Source of the DNA: Balanoglossus misakiensis
Taxonomy: Eukaryota > Hemichordata
DNA: 64,000 bases
Assembly (NCBI GenBank): GCA_040954595.2
Contig: CM082584.2
Coordinates: 4,960,001 to 5,024,000, forward strand
Reading direction: 5' to 3'
Under the pieces are notes generated by a model. The model had not been told where the DNA came from, did no database searches, and saw only the letters and a list, made by a program, of their open reading frames with translations. Shown here piece by piece: positions 25,701-40,700 of the stretch. A program made the position numbers and the translations under genes. The stretch's first letter is position 1; each line of letters opens with the position of its first letter.

Positions 25701-28700
25701 TAAGTGAACTCTGGACAAAATACTCGTTTCCATAATAACATTGCTTCCTCAAGCAAATAAACATTGTCACACGGCAAGGTTATCTTAATCACGCGATACC
25801 TTGACGATGACCCCACCTCGCATCAGCTTGACATCCACGTATAGTAACACATACGGTATATTTATTACTCCACAGTCTTGTCCTGCATGTAATTGGGTAT
25901 TCAATCTTCCGATGTCATCGTTGTTATACAGTGGCATCATTTTGCGAATGTTGTAATGATATATGTCACAAGTGTACATCAAGTGTAATTGCGCACTTCA
26001 ATTTTGCATCCACAGATAGCGTTTTGTTTCTTATCTTTATCTAGAGCACGTCAGGGAATGCATATTTTATTGAAGTTTGTATAAGTTGCCGGTTCCATTC
26101 AATAGTCCCTTCAATGCATCGATTAGTTCTGGCAATACATATAGATGCTGAGTAGTAAATACCAGGTGTATACATATCAATATGCAAATTCAGAGAACAT
26201 GATGGTTGCAAGTATTGGTTTCTCAGTCTTCCATCTTTCACCCATTACTCATTTCTAGTCGAGCACCATGTACTGCGTAGTTCATTTCTTTCTATGTACT
26301 ATATTTATCAAGACTGCAAGACTTTACATTCATCTGATAAGATGAATTTATAATTGAGTGTGTACAGTGTATCATTAATATGTCCAGATGTAGTATATAT
26401 CCGAACGCACCTACCCAGAATTAATATAACTTAATCAGTGTCACAATGTTATCGACAGGTGACTGCTTGCAGTATGTTAACAATACATACTCAAACTAAT
26501 GTGGTATTGAGGTCACCAGATACAAAGTGTTCAAAGCATTTGCCAGTGAACAGGTAACCATGCCAACCGTATACATGTACGCTTGTGCATTGATCGACCC
26601 GTGTAAGGATAAGTGTTCGTCTTATCTCATCACTGCAAGTCGAAATTACGGTCACCTTTTTTTGCTGATGTGACCTTGGATACGTTGTTAACGTCTCAGC
26701 GGCACTTTGCATTTTTACTCGTACTTTTGTGACTGTTATTTTCATTTTTCTTTGTTAAAAGTAATTACCGGAAATCGAAATGGTTTAACATCTGATCGCC
26801 AAATACCGTCATGTTACACGCATTTGCATAGTTTGTAAAAAAGAAATATACCCTGTATGTCAAAGTATCGTGTGCATCAAAGGAAACTTGCAATGTACGC
26901 ATACCTTAGAATTACTATTCCAGAATAAAATATAAGGAGGTGTACATTTCGTTTATGATATAAAACAAGCTTGTCTTGTGCTAGTGATGATTTATTTTAC
27001 GCTTAGACGATTCATGGTTAAGCCACACTGTATGCTCTTTTGAACATGCGAGTTTTTAGTTTTCTTTTGATATGAATGTAGTATAAGACATTGAGGAGAT
27101 TGGTGTCACTTACATGCTAATTTGCATATAAAACAAGTTTGTGCTATATAAATCAAATTACTAAATGTATGTTATGAAATCTACCTTAGATGCTTATTTT
27201 ATAACGATAGCACTTTAGAAACTGGTTGTATTTGAAGAGGATAACTTTATTGGGTTTAACGCCAATTTATGGCTAGTTTGCACATTTTCACTTTGTATCA
27301 AATCACGTACACATGAGAATATTCAGTTCATGGTTCGTTTCATGGCTTAAACAATAGGGCTCCGTGATTTCACCGATTATTTGATGTGATGTGTCCGGGG
27401 GCGCATTACTCTACGACTGACATCGACACCTCTTGCTCTTGAATTTTCATTAAGGAGGAAGGGTTAAATCGAAACGAAAATTAATTCGTTAATTATGCTT
27501 ATGCAGCAGCCTGCGACAGCCCCTAATTCTTCAGGTTTCCTGACAGAGCTTGAGTTGCAAATTGAAAAGTAAGATATCAAATATTCATGCTCGCACGAGC
27601 TCTCTCACTTGCAGGCACCAAATTCTAATGAAATTGGGGCACCGTATCCTTGACGCTGTCTTCTGCCTCATTTGCTGATTTTCCCCTTGACCTTCGATAT
27701 TCACAGTAAAAAACAACGTAGAATGAAAATACTAAGTGACTTTACTTTCCATCTTGCCTGTGAATGTACTGAGTATAGCTGCACTATAACGATTGGCAAG
27801 CTCTAAAAAGCTGTCTGCCGACTCATTAAGATGTCTCACTCAGTTTGGCCGTACGTTTCTCCTGAGGCCCATTTACCGCGTACGAAGGCTACACACGTTT
27901 TCCATTACCTTTGATATGGACAGTCGCTTATAAATGAAATAATGATATCTCCGGGAAACGTGTCACATAATTCGTTCCGCTATCTTTATTGCGTACATGA
28001 AGACGCTGCGACACAAATACCACGTAGCACTTAAAATGAACATAAACAAGAAAGACATCGTTTGAGAAACACGCTTCCATTGAGACGCCTACTTACTATA
28101 CATCTGTCATTGCAGATGCAAATATAATCGGTCGCTCTCTCGATAAATACCGAAGGCGATATCAACACTCACTGCGTGACAAATTACATGTACATCAAGC
28201 AGACTAGTTTACTATGTTCTTACAAACTAAAAGATATGTAAATTCTATATAATAAAACTCACACGAAATACTGACTCAATGGCGAATATTTAGGCCTTAT
28301 ACAGCTACGATGACTCTCAAACTATCCCTGTAACACAAGCGGAATCTAATGATCAGCTTGTATTTCATCATCACCATAGCAACATTCCTTTGACAATATA
28401 CACTTCTATTTAGTCTGAGAGGAACATGCCTTCCTGGGAGAAACGTGGAATGGAATATCTATTTGTAAAGACAGCCTGCAACATACGACCCAGGAAATGC
28501 GTTTTAATTTGACGGATACTTCCTGTATCTGCGAGATTATCGTTCTCTGAGAGTGAGGCGAGTTCATTCCACAATAAATCATAATACCAAACGGTTTCGG
28601 TTATGCATGCTTTCAAATTTGTGAGATATTTTAAAATGAGTAGAACAACATACATGTACGTACCCTTTACTGTTGGAAATATGTTTTTAGTGACGAATAT

Positions 28701-31700
28701 GAAATTGTCCCTTTTTTATCGAAATTAATGAGATACTAATACATCGCATTAGAGCAAGCACTACATCAAATCTATTTTAAATTTAAACAGTCAAATTCGT
28801 ATTATAATCAGTGCAGGTTTTCTTTAGTGGTAATGCGTTTCATATTTTAGTTTCAGAAGATTACTTGTCGATGAGACACACAGAATGCAAAATTGTTGTA
28901 TACTTTCAAATATGTCTTTTTGGCGCCCAACCTACAAAATGGCCACCGATTCAACGACGTGAAAATCCTTGATATAGAACTGTCAAGGGGGTGCCTTGGA
29001 TATAAGGATTTTCTCTGTCAACATAATCCCACTATCGCCTTCATAAACGAGCTTTCTGTGAACGTGGCAAGATTAATGGGACTTTGTAATGATATGAACT
29101 ATCACGATAATTCAATTAATGTTTGAACCTGACCGTACCGGCCTGGCCCATTTATCATAACAAAGCCATACACTGCACATGGAAGCTATGGCACCCGTAA
29201 ATCAGTCAGTTCTACTGCATTAGCATAAACATCTGTGACAGTTCTCACAGGTAAGTGTGTGCTATTTCTTTCACCATTGCATTTGTTGAGGATAATCAAT
29301 GTTATGTCCCAATACCTATTGCTTAATCATTGAATATTACAAATGTTGTTAGGTGAACACTGTAAAAATAATGCGATTTACATGATATATATAAATATAT
29401 TCACCAATTGACTAGAAAGGGTATAGTAAGCATAATTCGCCGATTTATTTAATCATTGAATATTACAAATGTTGTTGGGCGAACATTGTTCAATAATGTG
29501 ATTTACATGATATATATTCACCATTGACTAGAAATGGTGCAGTAAGCGATGATCCGATGTCATAATTTATTTATGGTCTTTCGGTCATTTTCCTTGGTAC
29601 GAAATGTATATTTTCTACTAGCATCCTCACATTTATTTTGGGATTTGTTCATTTTTAGAAGAGATACAAGTTATTTCATGATCCTGGTACTAGATAACTT
29701 GAATTTGAAGCGTGTTGGGGGAAGAGATTTCATTTTTTGTGGTGGTTTCAACGCATTCTAACCATAGATGGTTCAGCCATATTGGAATGAGCAAAATCCA
29801 AAATAAATGGGTGAGTGTTTGGAACTAGAATGACAACACTGTAACACTGGGTGTCAACTGAGTAGTGTCATCAAAAATCGTAACTTATGTCAAATATTAG
29901 GGTGAGAGTATAATTATGGAATTCAATCAATTTGACAAAACCTCCAAACCAAAATAGATTGCAACTTTGTCGCTTTAAAACATGTGTCACAGACACGTCA
30001 TTTCATATACACGTTATAAGCAAATCACGATAATGCCTATTAAAACTACCATTCCGAGCCAGTTTTCAAAAGCAGGTTACATTACATTAAGTTTAGTATA
30101 ACACCATTCCAGTCGACAAGTTCCATGATGACGTTGCATTCCACAAGTACTAGAAGTACAGTTTGCGTGTTTTGAACTCTTTATCCCCTCTCGACCATTC
30201 TTCATTGTTTCATTAGGCCCCGTTGTCGCAGTGAAATCGTGCGTACATATAGACTTGTCTGGTTATAACCCTTTCATGTAACAAGCTTGAGTCATCATGC
30301 AAAAATTACATGACTTGCCAGTCAGGTGTTTTATAACCGTATTTGTCAATTGCACTGGCGACAATAACAATATTACCACGTGTATTGAATTGAAAATAAC
30401 ATCCGCCCATTCATTTAACAATTACCCCCCCCCCCCCCCCGAGTGTGGGTATACGCGAGATTTGGGTACAATTCTCGATGGCGAGTGCTATTGTACCCAA
30501 TCATTCAATTGTTGAAGTAAATTGCTAACTTTGGAAGTGTGTTGCTGGGCAGGATAATTTCATTTGTTCTCTGTGGCTACAACGCAATTTCCCCGTGGAC
30601 GAATGAGTTAAATAAATGAGCACGTGTTATATGCAGATGAATAGTTAGTTGACATAACAGTCTCACTGCGATCAATATCTGTTGTCAGCTTTCATCAACA
30701 TTTAGCCGGTAACTCTGGATTTACGTTGTCGATTGCAAATATGCGAAGGTGCAGTGACTCTGGATTTATAGTTTTATTCGCAAAAGTTTGTTGCGTACGC
30801 AAATAAGCACAGCTGATTAAAGCACCGCACGGTGCATCATAGCACAGTCAGCACGTTTCATCAAATTGCGTGTAGCAATCCCTGAATTATTCCGCTGTTA
30901 TAAAAGTTAATTAAACGTGCAAATTCGGTGTTTATGGAAATGAAACTGCGAGAGCTTGCCATTTTTGATTTCGATTTTAATTTTGATTTCGATTTATTTT
31001 CACTTTGCAAGCTCAATAAAACACGCGCCAATCAAATAGAGGAATATTTTCAACACGTGAACCCATGAATATCCATCAAATACCTCGCCAATGGAGAGTG
31101 GCGCGACCTCACGACCCAGTGTCGTTCGTGGGATTCAAAATTACGGGTTAAACAAGTTGATTTAAATGTGTTCATTCGGTGATAGCGCATGGTTCCTTTG
31201 GATACTGTATTTCAGTGGTCAACAAGACCCCTGTTCTTTGCATCAATGACAGATATCGTTTGTGTTTTGTAAATTTCATCCCTACTTTTAAATTTGTTCG
31301 TCCCTCATATAAGTTGCCCATTTAACGCATCGCCTTTCCCACCATGTTACCCTCCCCCCCTCCGGGAAGTGTGACAATCAGAGGTCAAGGAGAATAAGAG
31401 CTGATTTCCCCTTAATTTATCGAATTTACCTATTTTTTCGTCAATCATAACACTTTAAGTTACTTTCTTTTGCAATATGGTGATTTGGTTCGATATTTGC
31501 AATTCAATCTTGATTTTTTTAATATGGTTTAAAAATCAAAACTGGTGTTAAAAACGGTATGGATTTTTAACTATTTAACTTGCAGGTTGTCACGTGATGC
31601 CTACAGACCAATAAAACTGTCTTTATATGCTTATATCTCCTGATTTTCAACAGAAAGATCAAGGTCGAATGCAAGGCCATGGCCTTCCGTCTCCACGTTT

Positions 31701-34700
31701 TCTGTAGTTGCCAGAACGTTGTTTGCCGATAGCAAGATCTTCAGTTATTGTACATAGCGGTATCAGTATTTTGTCGTGAGGTCAGCGGCTATCGTAACTT
31801 GATGTTCAGATACAGATACCGAGTCCAATCTGTGAAGTTAGTCCGGGGTTGGCTGAAATTCTGTAGCTCTAGCTTATTTGCCTGTACGTTTTGGCGTATT
31901 ACAGCTAGTAAGTGAAAATCGAAATCGAATTAAATCAAAATTCAAAAAAATGAAACAAAGGTAGACTGGTGATTAAAATTAAAGTAAAAGTGAAGAACGT
32001 GATAAATTAAAGGGACAAAGTCTCTCTCTCGCCGCCCTTTTCCCATTAATTATGTTTGATACAAGACACCGTTTATGTTATTCGACATGTGGATATATAG
32101 TGATTCAACGTACAATCACACACACCTTCCATCTCATTTGTAGGATATGATAGTACAAATCTCGCCAAAATGAATAATCGATCTTTACCGTTTTTCACTC
32201 TCGTGTCTACACTGCCATGGCACTTCTTTGCAATCTAGTGACACAAATAGATGAAGTGTACGGTTCTCAAGTGTCGAAAACATGTCTATGGACGGTGTCT
32301 ACTATTTGTGGAATATCTGATTGACTATTCCCCGTGGTAGGGATCGTTCCGTGGTAAGAACGTGTATGTTGCCAGATAGTGCGTGTCTGACACAGAATTC
32401 CGTTTGGCCGATAAGTGATGATAAGTGACGAGCTTTGGGTCGTATGTCTCTTGCCTGGCACTTAAACATCATATCCACAACAGATAACATAGGGTTGGGG
32501 ATTTCGCTCCCCCCCCCCCCCCACCACATTTTGTTTATGAACAGCAACTACAGTTGTATTGAAGATACATGTATTTTTAATAACGTAAATTGTGCGATTT
32601 CTCCTGATCGATTAATTTAATTCTTTTTTTTCTTAATTGCTTGATTGATTGATCATTTTTTTACAACGTGAACATGTATTTATTTCGAAAAGGATCTGTG
32701 AATTATGTGGCTGTATTATGATAACACATCATAAGTTTGCCAAATAACGTATAGGGAACTCAAGGACCCACTGTGACAAAAGGGAATGAGATTGCATGAG
32801 ACGAGATGGAACCAGGCCAGGCCAGAGATGGATGAGATATAACAGAGTTCAGGCTAATATTTCGCAACACGATCACCCATCCTGGAGGGACTACGTTATT
32901 CGAATACTTCTCATAGCTTAAACACGAACACATAGTTTGCGCGAACTGCATGAATACGCGTTGAACGATGGGAATTTGACATCTGACTGCTCGATCCATA
33001 CCCTGACTAGCTGATCCTTCATATAATTTAATGATACCATATAATATGACAGACAGACCTGCACAAACAAGTAAAGCTCAGTTGGTACATGTCTTCAACG
33101 TTGTATACAATCCTCCCACAGGACAAGTTAAAGCTAGAAGTCATTACATGAGTAGCAGGCTGTCTTTCCAGATCTGAAGAATGACAGCCGTAGGTACGCT
33201 TATGAATATATATTGTCGCCACACACAACTCGGGATATTTAGTAACCACACCGATGCCGTGTATAAATACACCGACGTGGAAGTATTTATGATGTTTAAC
33301 TTCGTAATTGACAACATATTTGTCAAATTTGCCGGAATGACATTCAGGCCAACCAGATGCATTCCTACATGTACAAACTATGTACACCACTTCTCGCTGA
33401 ATTGTTTCTGTAATGTGAAGCTGAGTTCATACATACTCTTCTCAATCAAATAAATAATTTTAGCATTGCAAACCATATTCTAATGTCACAAGAAATGCAA
33501 CCTACATGTATGTCTACGCGAAAATGTCACTCTCATCCGGTATTCAGAAATGGTTTCACTCGATACAAGAATCGAACTGGTTTCAGTCTGGAGGCGCAGA
33601 AGGAAATTTCCGTTGTGTAATATTATATTAATTTATGCAAGTTTCCATACCAACACAACAGGTGCCAAAGGACAAAGAAACTTGCTAGACGGCAAATTCC
33701 ACCCAGAAACAAATGCAATCAACACCCGTGCGGTTTCAGATGATATAGCCACCCGACGGGTTTAGGCAGCTCTGCTGTCTGTAGTGGATATGTAAAGTGC
33801 AGTATCCTGGTCACATCAGTTGTATACTCAGCTCCATGTCCGTATTGAGCACTCTACTCAAGCTGATGTTGACTTGCACTAAAACTAATATATATATATA
33901 GGGGATGTGTGTCTTGATCGCCATCTTGGAAACACGGTGGGTTGTGGGATAGAACTGGAGCCTTGAGGAGTACTCGCGGAAGACGCCACTTGTGCTGTAC
34001 ACGTTCCTACGTCAAGAGCCCCCTCCAGTTCTTTCCCACAACCCACCGCGTTTCCAAGATGGCGGTAAAGACAAACCTACCATATATGCTTATACGGTTG
34101 GAAGAGTGCACGATGCAATTTTGTAGATCAAAGATTTTGTTGAGGTGGCCGGTGAGGTAGTTGAGACTCCGAGCGTCAGGCTGTTGCGATCGTCAGCGTT
34201 GTCTGGTCATCGCCACAGTCTGAAACCCGGAGCCACATTTACCTCACCGCTCACCAAAAAAATGAGAAAATGGGTTGAAATATTTGAAGTACCGGGTTAA
34301 TCAGCCTTGCCTACAACTGGAATTGTGTATTATGATAAATTGTATCGCTATGGGGGTTCTGAAAGGATTACATTACGATGAAGATAGAAACTCTGGGGTC
34401 CGCATTATGCAGGAATTATTCCTCTGGGGGTATTCAACGTTATCATACTTTGCCATTTAACCCTTGTTGTAATGGACAAATAAATAAGACAATTGCTGAA
34501 ATTGCTGCGGAGGGCCAAACAGACTTGGGATGAAAAAATACCCACAGCTCCAATACAATACGCACCATGAAGAATGCGACAACGAACGAATCTCTCCCGA
34601 AAGTCTTATTTGGAGGCGAATCTCGCAACAAAATTGACTTCCCATCGGCCCTTCGCACAGCAGGCAAGGAAGGGACTGGTGTAGAAAAAAGAGAATAAAG

Positions 34701-37700
34701 GCCGACGATCGCGTGTTATGCGCATGTGCGTAATTTCGTGTGTACAAACATTACATCCAATCCAATCGTTCTGCAAATCCAATACGGTATGTGTTGAACG
34801 TGTGTATAAATGTTGCACATCTCAACTTATCCCCTACAACGTTGTTTCGTAAGTCACTACACGGAGACTAAATTGTTGAAAACTAAGCTGGCACTGGATT
34901 TGCATCGATAACTGCAGAAATATATTTATTAATAACACCAAACTGATCAATGCTTCAGAGTACAATCAGATATCTCTAGCGACCTATTGATCTTACAGTG
35001 TGCTGGGTTCTTTCCCCAATGATGTTCTGAGGAAATCTTGGTGGACAAGGTGTATATGCTGTATAAACTCATATCACCTTGAAAGTCAACTACAGTTCAA
35101 TTTAGTATGTCATATGTGCATAATAATTCCATTGCTATTTTTTTTAATTATTGAAATTTGGCCACGAGTTTTCAATATATATATGACTAAGGCATCATGG
35201 GAAAAATATTGGATGGGAAAATATTGCACTGTTTTGTTCAGATACTATCATACATTTTAAAGGGTGACGATTGTTTTGTGTGCATGTGCCAAAGCAGAGA
35301 CTCTGGTTACAGAATTTGAATACAGTCAGTGCTATAAGGTAGTGTGTTGTTCTAACAACGGACAAGATGGCGGCGACCATAGTCTGTTCAGAGATCGGGA
35401 AAAGACAGCAAATTAAGTGAAAAAAGAGACAAAACCAAAGTCTTCTTATGTGATAAAGAAGGAAGCGGAGGCAGTCCACTATTTGAATACGTCGAACGCA
35501 AGATTTGTACTTGTATTACAGATATGTTTGAGCTATTTCCATATAAGGGAGCCGTCATTATTTATGGCCTGGGGGGGGGGGGGTCGGAGGAATCAAGGGG
35601 GGGGTTACTCAAAAATTGGAAGGCTGCAAGGGGGGGTTTCTCAAAAATTGTAGATGAAGAGGGGGGGGTCACTCATTTTTGGGAAATGTATCAAAGTTTT
35701 TCAACTGAAAGATTTAGTTGTGTGCTGTGCAAGTGCTGCAGCGCTCCGCGACCTCTGGTCGCGGAACACCAGAGTGTCCACACTGCACTATCAAAGTATT
35801 TTTCCCAAAATTTGCTGATAAAGGATTGGCATGCTTGCCTGATCATGCATAAAAAACATTACTCCTTATTATATCAACAAAGTTTGATAATCATTTTGAC
35901 TTTTAACGATGCCTGTCCAAATTACACAATGCTACTTGATGGTTACTGGTTATGGGTGAGCTTTTACGGTAATCATTATTTAGTTGTGACTTTGAGACTG
36001 TTTTGTTGTTTCACCCTTTTCAATCCATCATGATGCAACTGATGATCACCTACAATGTAGCAGGGTGAACCTGGAGTTGAAAGGTCTTTTACTACACTAC
36101 TGTAATAGTGATTTTTATAATATACCTCATGCTAATACTGTGTCGTGATTCGCCAGAATCCGTCACGTGATAGGAAAATAGAATCGACTATGAACCGCTA
36201 GGGAAATAGCAGAAAAAATATAAACCGGTCACGTGACCAGCGTGAGTGCGCAAACTCGGTCACGTCCATCAGCGTCGCTTCGTCTGACACAATGGCCACC
36301 GCGGAAGATGTCGTCTGCCAACCTCAAGAGAAAATTGCAAGATTTTCCCAGCTGTTAGCATGAGGTTTATTATAAAACACCTATAGCCTGGCCTATATTC
36401 GGGCCATAGCAGCCGTTTTTACCCCCTCGTGACTGTGAGTTACCAGAATCATATGCTATTTGCCTCGGCCTGCGGCCTCGGGAAATAGCATATGATTCTG
36501 GTAACTCACAGCCCCTCGGGTGCAATAAACGGCCGCTATGGCCCTCATGGCCAGGCAATAGGTGTTCAATACAGATACATGTATTGATATGTAGTTGTTC
36601 CGGTTTTAGGGGGGGGGGGGCAGTCGAAATTTCTGTGTTGGAAGGGGGGGTTTCTCAAAATCTGCATGCTTGGCAGGGGGGGTTTCTCAAAATTTTGGAG
36701 TTTCTAGTGTAATTCCTCCGACCCCCCCCCCCCCAGGCCGTAAATAATGACGGCTCCCTAAACCCGATACGTATGCAGCGAAATGCACTATGATCTATGA
36801 TCTCTGTATGCTTGTCAATTCCTATCACAACATGAATCCAATATGCTACGAATTGTTTTGTGATATGAGGAAATGTGTACCAGTCTAATGCTGCATTGGA
36901 GACATATTCATAGCAATTTGCAGACATGTCCTGATTGATTTCATTGCACCATAATTTCTTCCGATTCTTTCTTAATCTATTCATGTATAGCGGGGGATAT
37001 GTAATTAATTAACAATGACGTGTTTTTCAAAAAAGACCTTGGCCTCTGGAATGATTAGAATAACCTGTCGACTGTTCCAAAGCCTCGGAAAATGAACCTT
37101 GATCTTTCTATTTCCAGAGCTGGTTCGAGCAGAGGATACGAAATGCGGATCGGCGTCTCACTCTGGAATACAACCATTGCCACCCCTAAGTACGCAACTA
37201 AACAGACTATAAACGTTGATTTGTTAATGTTCAACACAACTTCGTCGCTCTATGCAGAAGAGACGTGGCTGCAACTGAAACTGTTTTGAGATATTATTTC
37301 TCCATTTCCTAGATTTTGTAAATACATGACTGTGTTAAAGTCTCGAAATAGGATATAAATAGGAAATAGGATACGGGTGGATACGCATTTCCATGAATAA
37401 CATTTTTTCTAGGCACTAAAGGCCAACGGTCGTCTTATGCGCATGTGCCTAAATTCGTGTGTACAGACATTGTGTTCAATCTGAATGTTCTGCAAATTTT
37501 GCGTTCGACACATTCAAATAACGGACTGTCTTCGCTGCCTTCCATATTTCATGCGCGCCGTATACCCTTCCTTTTACCCAATTTGATATCCGACACAGAA
37601 TATGGTCGCCGCCATCATGTCTGTTGTTAGGACAACACAGTGCCTTCTGTCACTGACTGTGCATAATTTCTGTAACCAGAGTCACTGGTTTGGCACATTC

Positions 37701-40700
37701 GCAGAAGAAGATTGTCGCCCTTTAATATATCGTATCCTTTGGTATAATATATGCGCGTCCAACGACGTAACAATCTTGTTATAAGCCCTATATTGCAACA
37801 CATTGAATGGTTATAGTGTCGCAAACACACGGAAAATATATCGGAAAAAATCCGAATCATACGGCACCAGACAGCAAATAGAATCCGACTGGATTATTTG
37901 CACCATACCGACAGCAGGTCATGACATAACACCATATCAAGTCATGTAGACCACACCATGTCCTAAAATACACGCATGTTAGACAACGATGGATTACACA
38001 CATACCAGAGCCACGTATTATCTTTCCACTACTTAATTGCATGCTCTTACATTTTTACTTCGCAACAAACATGTACTCTGACAAATAGTTCGTTGTCTTT
38101 GACTACCGCATACTCCGAAAGTTACATGTAATTAACTTTAAGTACACGTTGACATGATAGCGTTTACTATATTCATATTTGTTTGTGATAATTTGGACAC
38201 ATAATTTTTGAGTTCGCAATATAATTTATTTATTTATTATATTTATTTATTTTTGACCTATTTATACTGACATCCAACAGGCAATGTCCAATAACTGGAT
38301 TCAGCCAAAATAGAACTACATAATAAAACAAAATGCAGGGCACGATATACACGAAAAACAATGATAAGCAAAGAACCGACCTACATCAAATACAATCAAC
38401 AATGACAGGCATATAAACACGTGATAAAAGAACAGAAGACACTTGAGTTTTAAAAATACAAACAGATCAACGTCAAAACGATAGACACATAGCCCGAAAT
38501 AAAAATGAGTATTTTGAGGGATTTACACGGTGTTTTGGTATGCAATATTATAGTCAGAGATCACCATCCCTTGTGCAGGCTTCAAATCGCGATGTTGCCC
38601 TCGTCTTTATTTAACTGTAAAACACGTTGCCTTTGAATATGTCATCGTCGCCTTGCGTTTGTCCTTCACTGATCTTTGTTGCACATTTTACAGAACTTGC
38701 TAAATCACCTGCATGCTTACGGCCTGTCATGAATTATGAAAGTGAAAGGGTAGTTTCTGCTTTGATTCTTGAATACACAATTCTTTCACGAGGATTCGAA
38801 CTTTAACCTTTGATGAATTCATTTTTTTCTGTATTTTTCACCTCGTTTCTTTCACTGCATTAAGTGAACGCAAAACAAAGACTTTATTTTCGCCTAAATC
38901 TGTGGTTTCACATATACTAAATGACTTTGAAAGCTGACATTCTACTGGGGGCACACTCGTTAACTTTTGACATTATTTTGACCCTATCCGTACACAGACA
39001 CGGCAGTTAAACACTTTCACCATTTATTTTTTCGATTATTACCAACAATTATGAAATGGGGTTATAATTATGTTATACCAATATACAGGGTAAAACTAAG
39101 TAACAACGTTACCAGTCATTGAACATATTCCAGTGAACTTTTCAAAGAAACTAAATGACCGAAATAATATCAAAAGATAGCGACTTTTCACCTTCATTTA
39201 TTCTTGTCTTAAAGCTGGGAAAGGCCATATTTTAGTTAATGAATTGTTTCGGTCGTATAAATCTCCACGGATGTGCCAACGCTCTCATATTCATTTGTGT
39301 TGGTGTAATATTGAACAGCATTCATATCGCGGTACCTGTTTCATTCAGTTAAACCAAATGGAGCCGATAATGTTATTCAGTATGCATACAAAGATATAAA
39401 CACCATACTCAATAGTTTGTTTCATCCATTTAAATGACGAATACGGGCGTTTCAATCATTCTGAAAGACGTCATATTGGGGAAAATGACTAGCAGTGAAG
39501 AGATGGCTTTTTTATCATCGTTTGGAAATAGGCCTATGTCATTCGGAACAGTTTACTATGTACAGTCTATGTGGAATCTACGACTCAAGGAATGGGGCAA
39601 AATTAGGCAAGATTTTAACGCTTCGCAAACTGTTGTATTATTTGTAAAATGGTTCAAGTTTTTTTTTAGATATGAAAACATTTAGGTTTAACAAAAGGGA
39701 GGCCAAAACGCTGTCATCGGGCTGATTGCTGACCTACAGTAATTTTGCGTAGATGTCTCCTCCTAAAGATCATGAAGGATAAACAACTAATCTCGTCTCC
39801 GCTAATAATTGCTACATTTTGGATTCGCTTCTTCTCCACTGATAAGATGCATTTACGATCTTGGAATGATAACACTCAGTAGACGTTAACATACCAAGTT
39901 TACAGAGCTACGGAAATGTATGTGCAATACATGTATATCGCAATATAATTTTCTTTATTCGCGATATGCTCTGGTCAGTGCATAACGTCTTAATGGCCGC
40001 CATCTTGAATTCTGCTAGAATGTGAGATGATTATCCAAGGTTTACGACATACGTTTATTGCTACTAACGCATTTTTGTTTGGGTAATACGTGAATATTCT
40101 CACAGTTTTTGTTTTTATTGATGTCAGTATTTTGTCGCGGTATCAGAAGCTATCTGTTTTATTTTCCACCTTCATTTGATACCGCCAAATGGTTTTTAGA
40201 ATATACATCTCAATACGTCTTACAAGATGAAAAGATAATCCAAGTAGCAATTGCTTGAGAATGATTTATTGACACCTTCCTTATTGTTCAGTTAATTGAA
40301 TAGATAATCTAGCCACTGATTAGGAGAGTGGCTGCGATCTCAGCCACCAGTGATTTGAAATACGACATTGATTTTATGCCGGTGCTGCTGATATTCCCAG
40401 GGGACTATTCAACACAGCAATATATATTGAGGCGGCTGCACCAGACGCGCCATACGTCAAGGTATACACGACAGCTTTGTAGCTACTGTCGGTTCTTACT
40501 GTATAGTGCGTGCCTCGGAAACCATGCACACAATACATAATCCAATCGTAGAAAAAAAGCAGCAAATATCACTTCTAAAAAGGGGGAAATACTTAACATT
40601 GTTGCATGTATTTATATGGGTGAGACTGCTGATACTTGAATTCAAACCACGTCAAACACAGCGATGCTATTACCTTCTTGTATGTGAAGGTCAATTGATA

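Noticed and set aside
28410-28655. 81-codon minus-strand frame with WNELASLSENDN.., faintly like a LINE C-terminus
   Set aside because: The match is only a few residues and lacks the second conserved block, so I do not annotate it.
36376-36566. Possible microRNA precursor
   Set aside because: The palindrome is too long and GC-rich, sits in a transposon, and resembles the other foldback elements in design; no evidence of processing.
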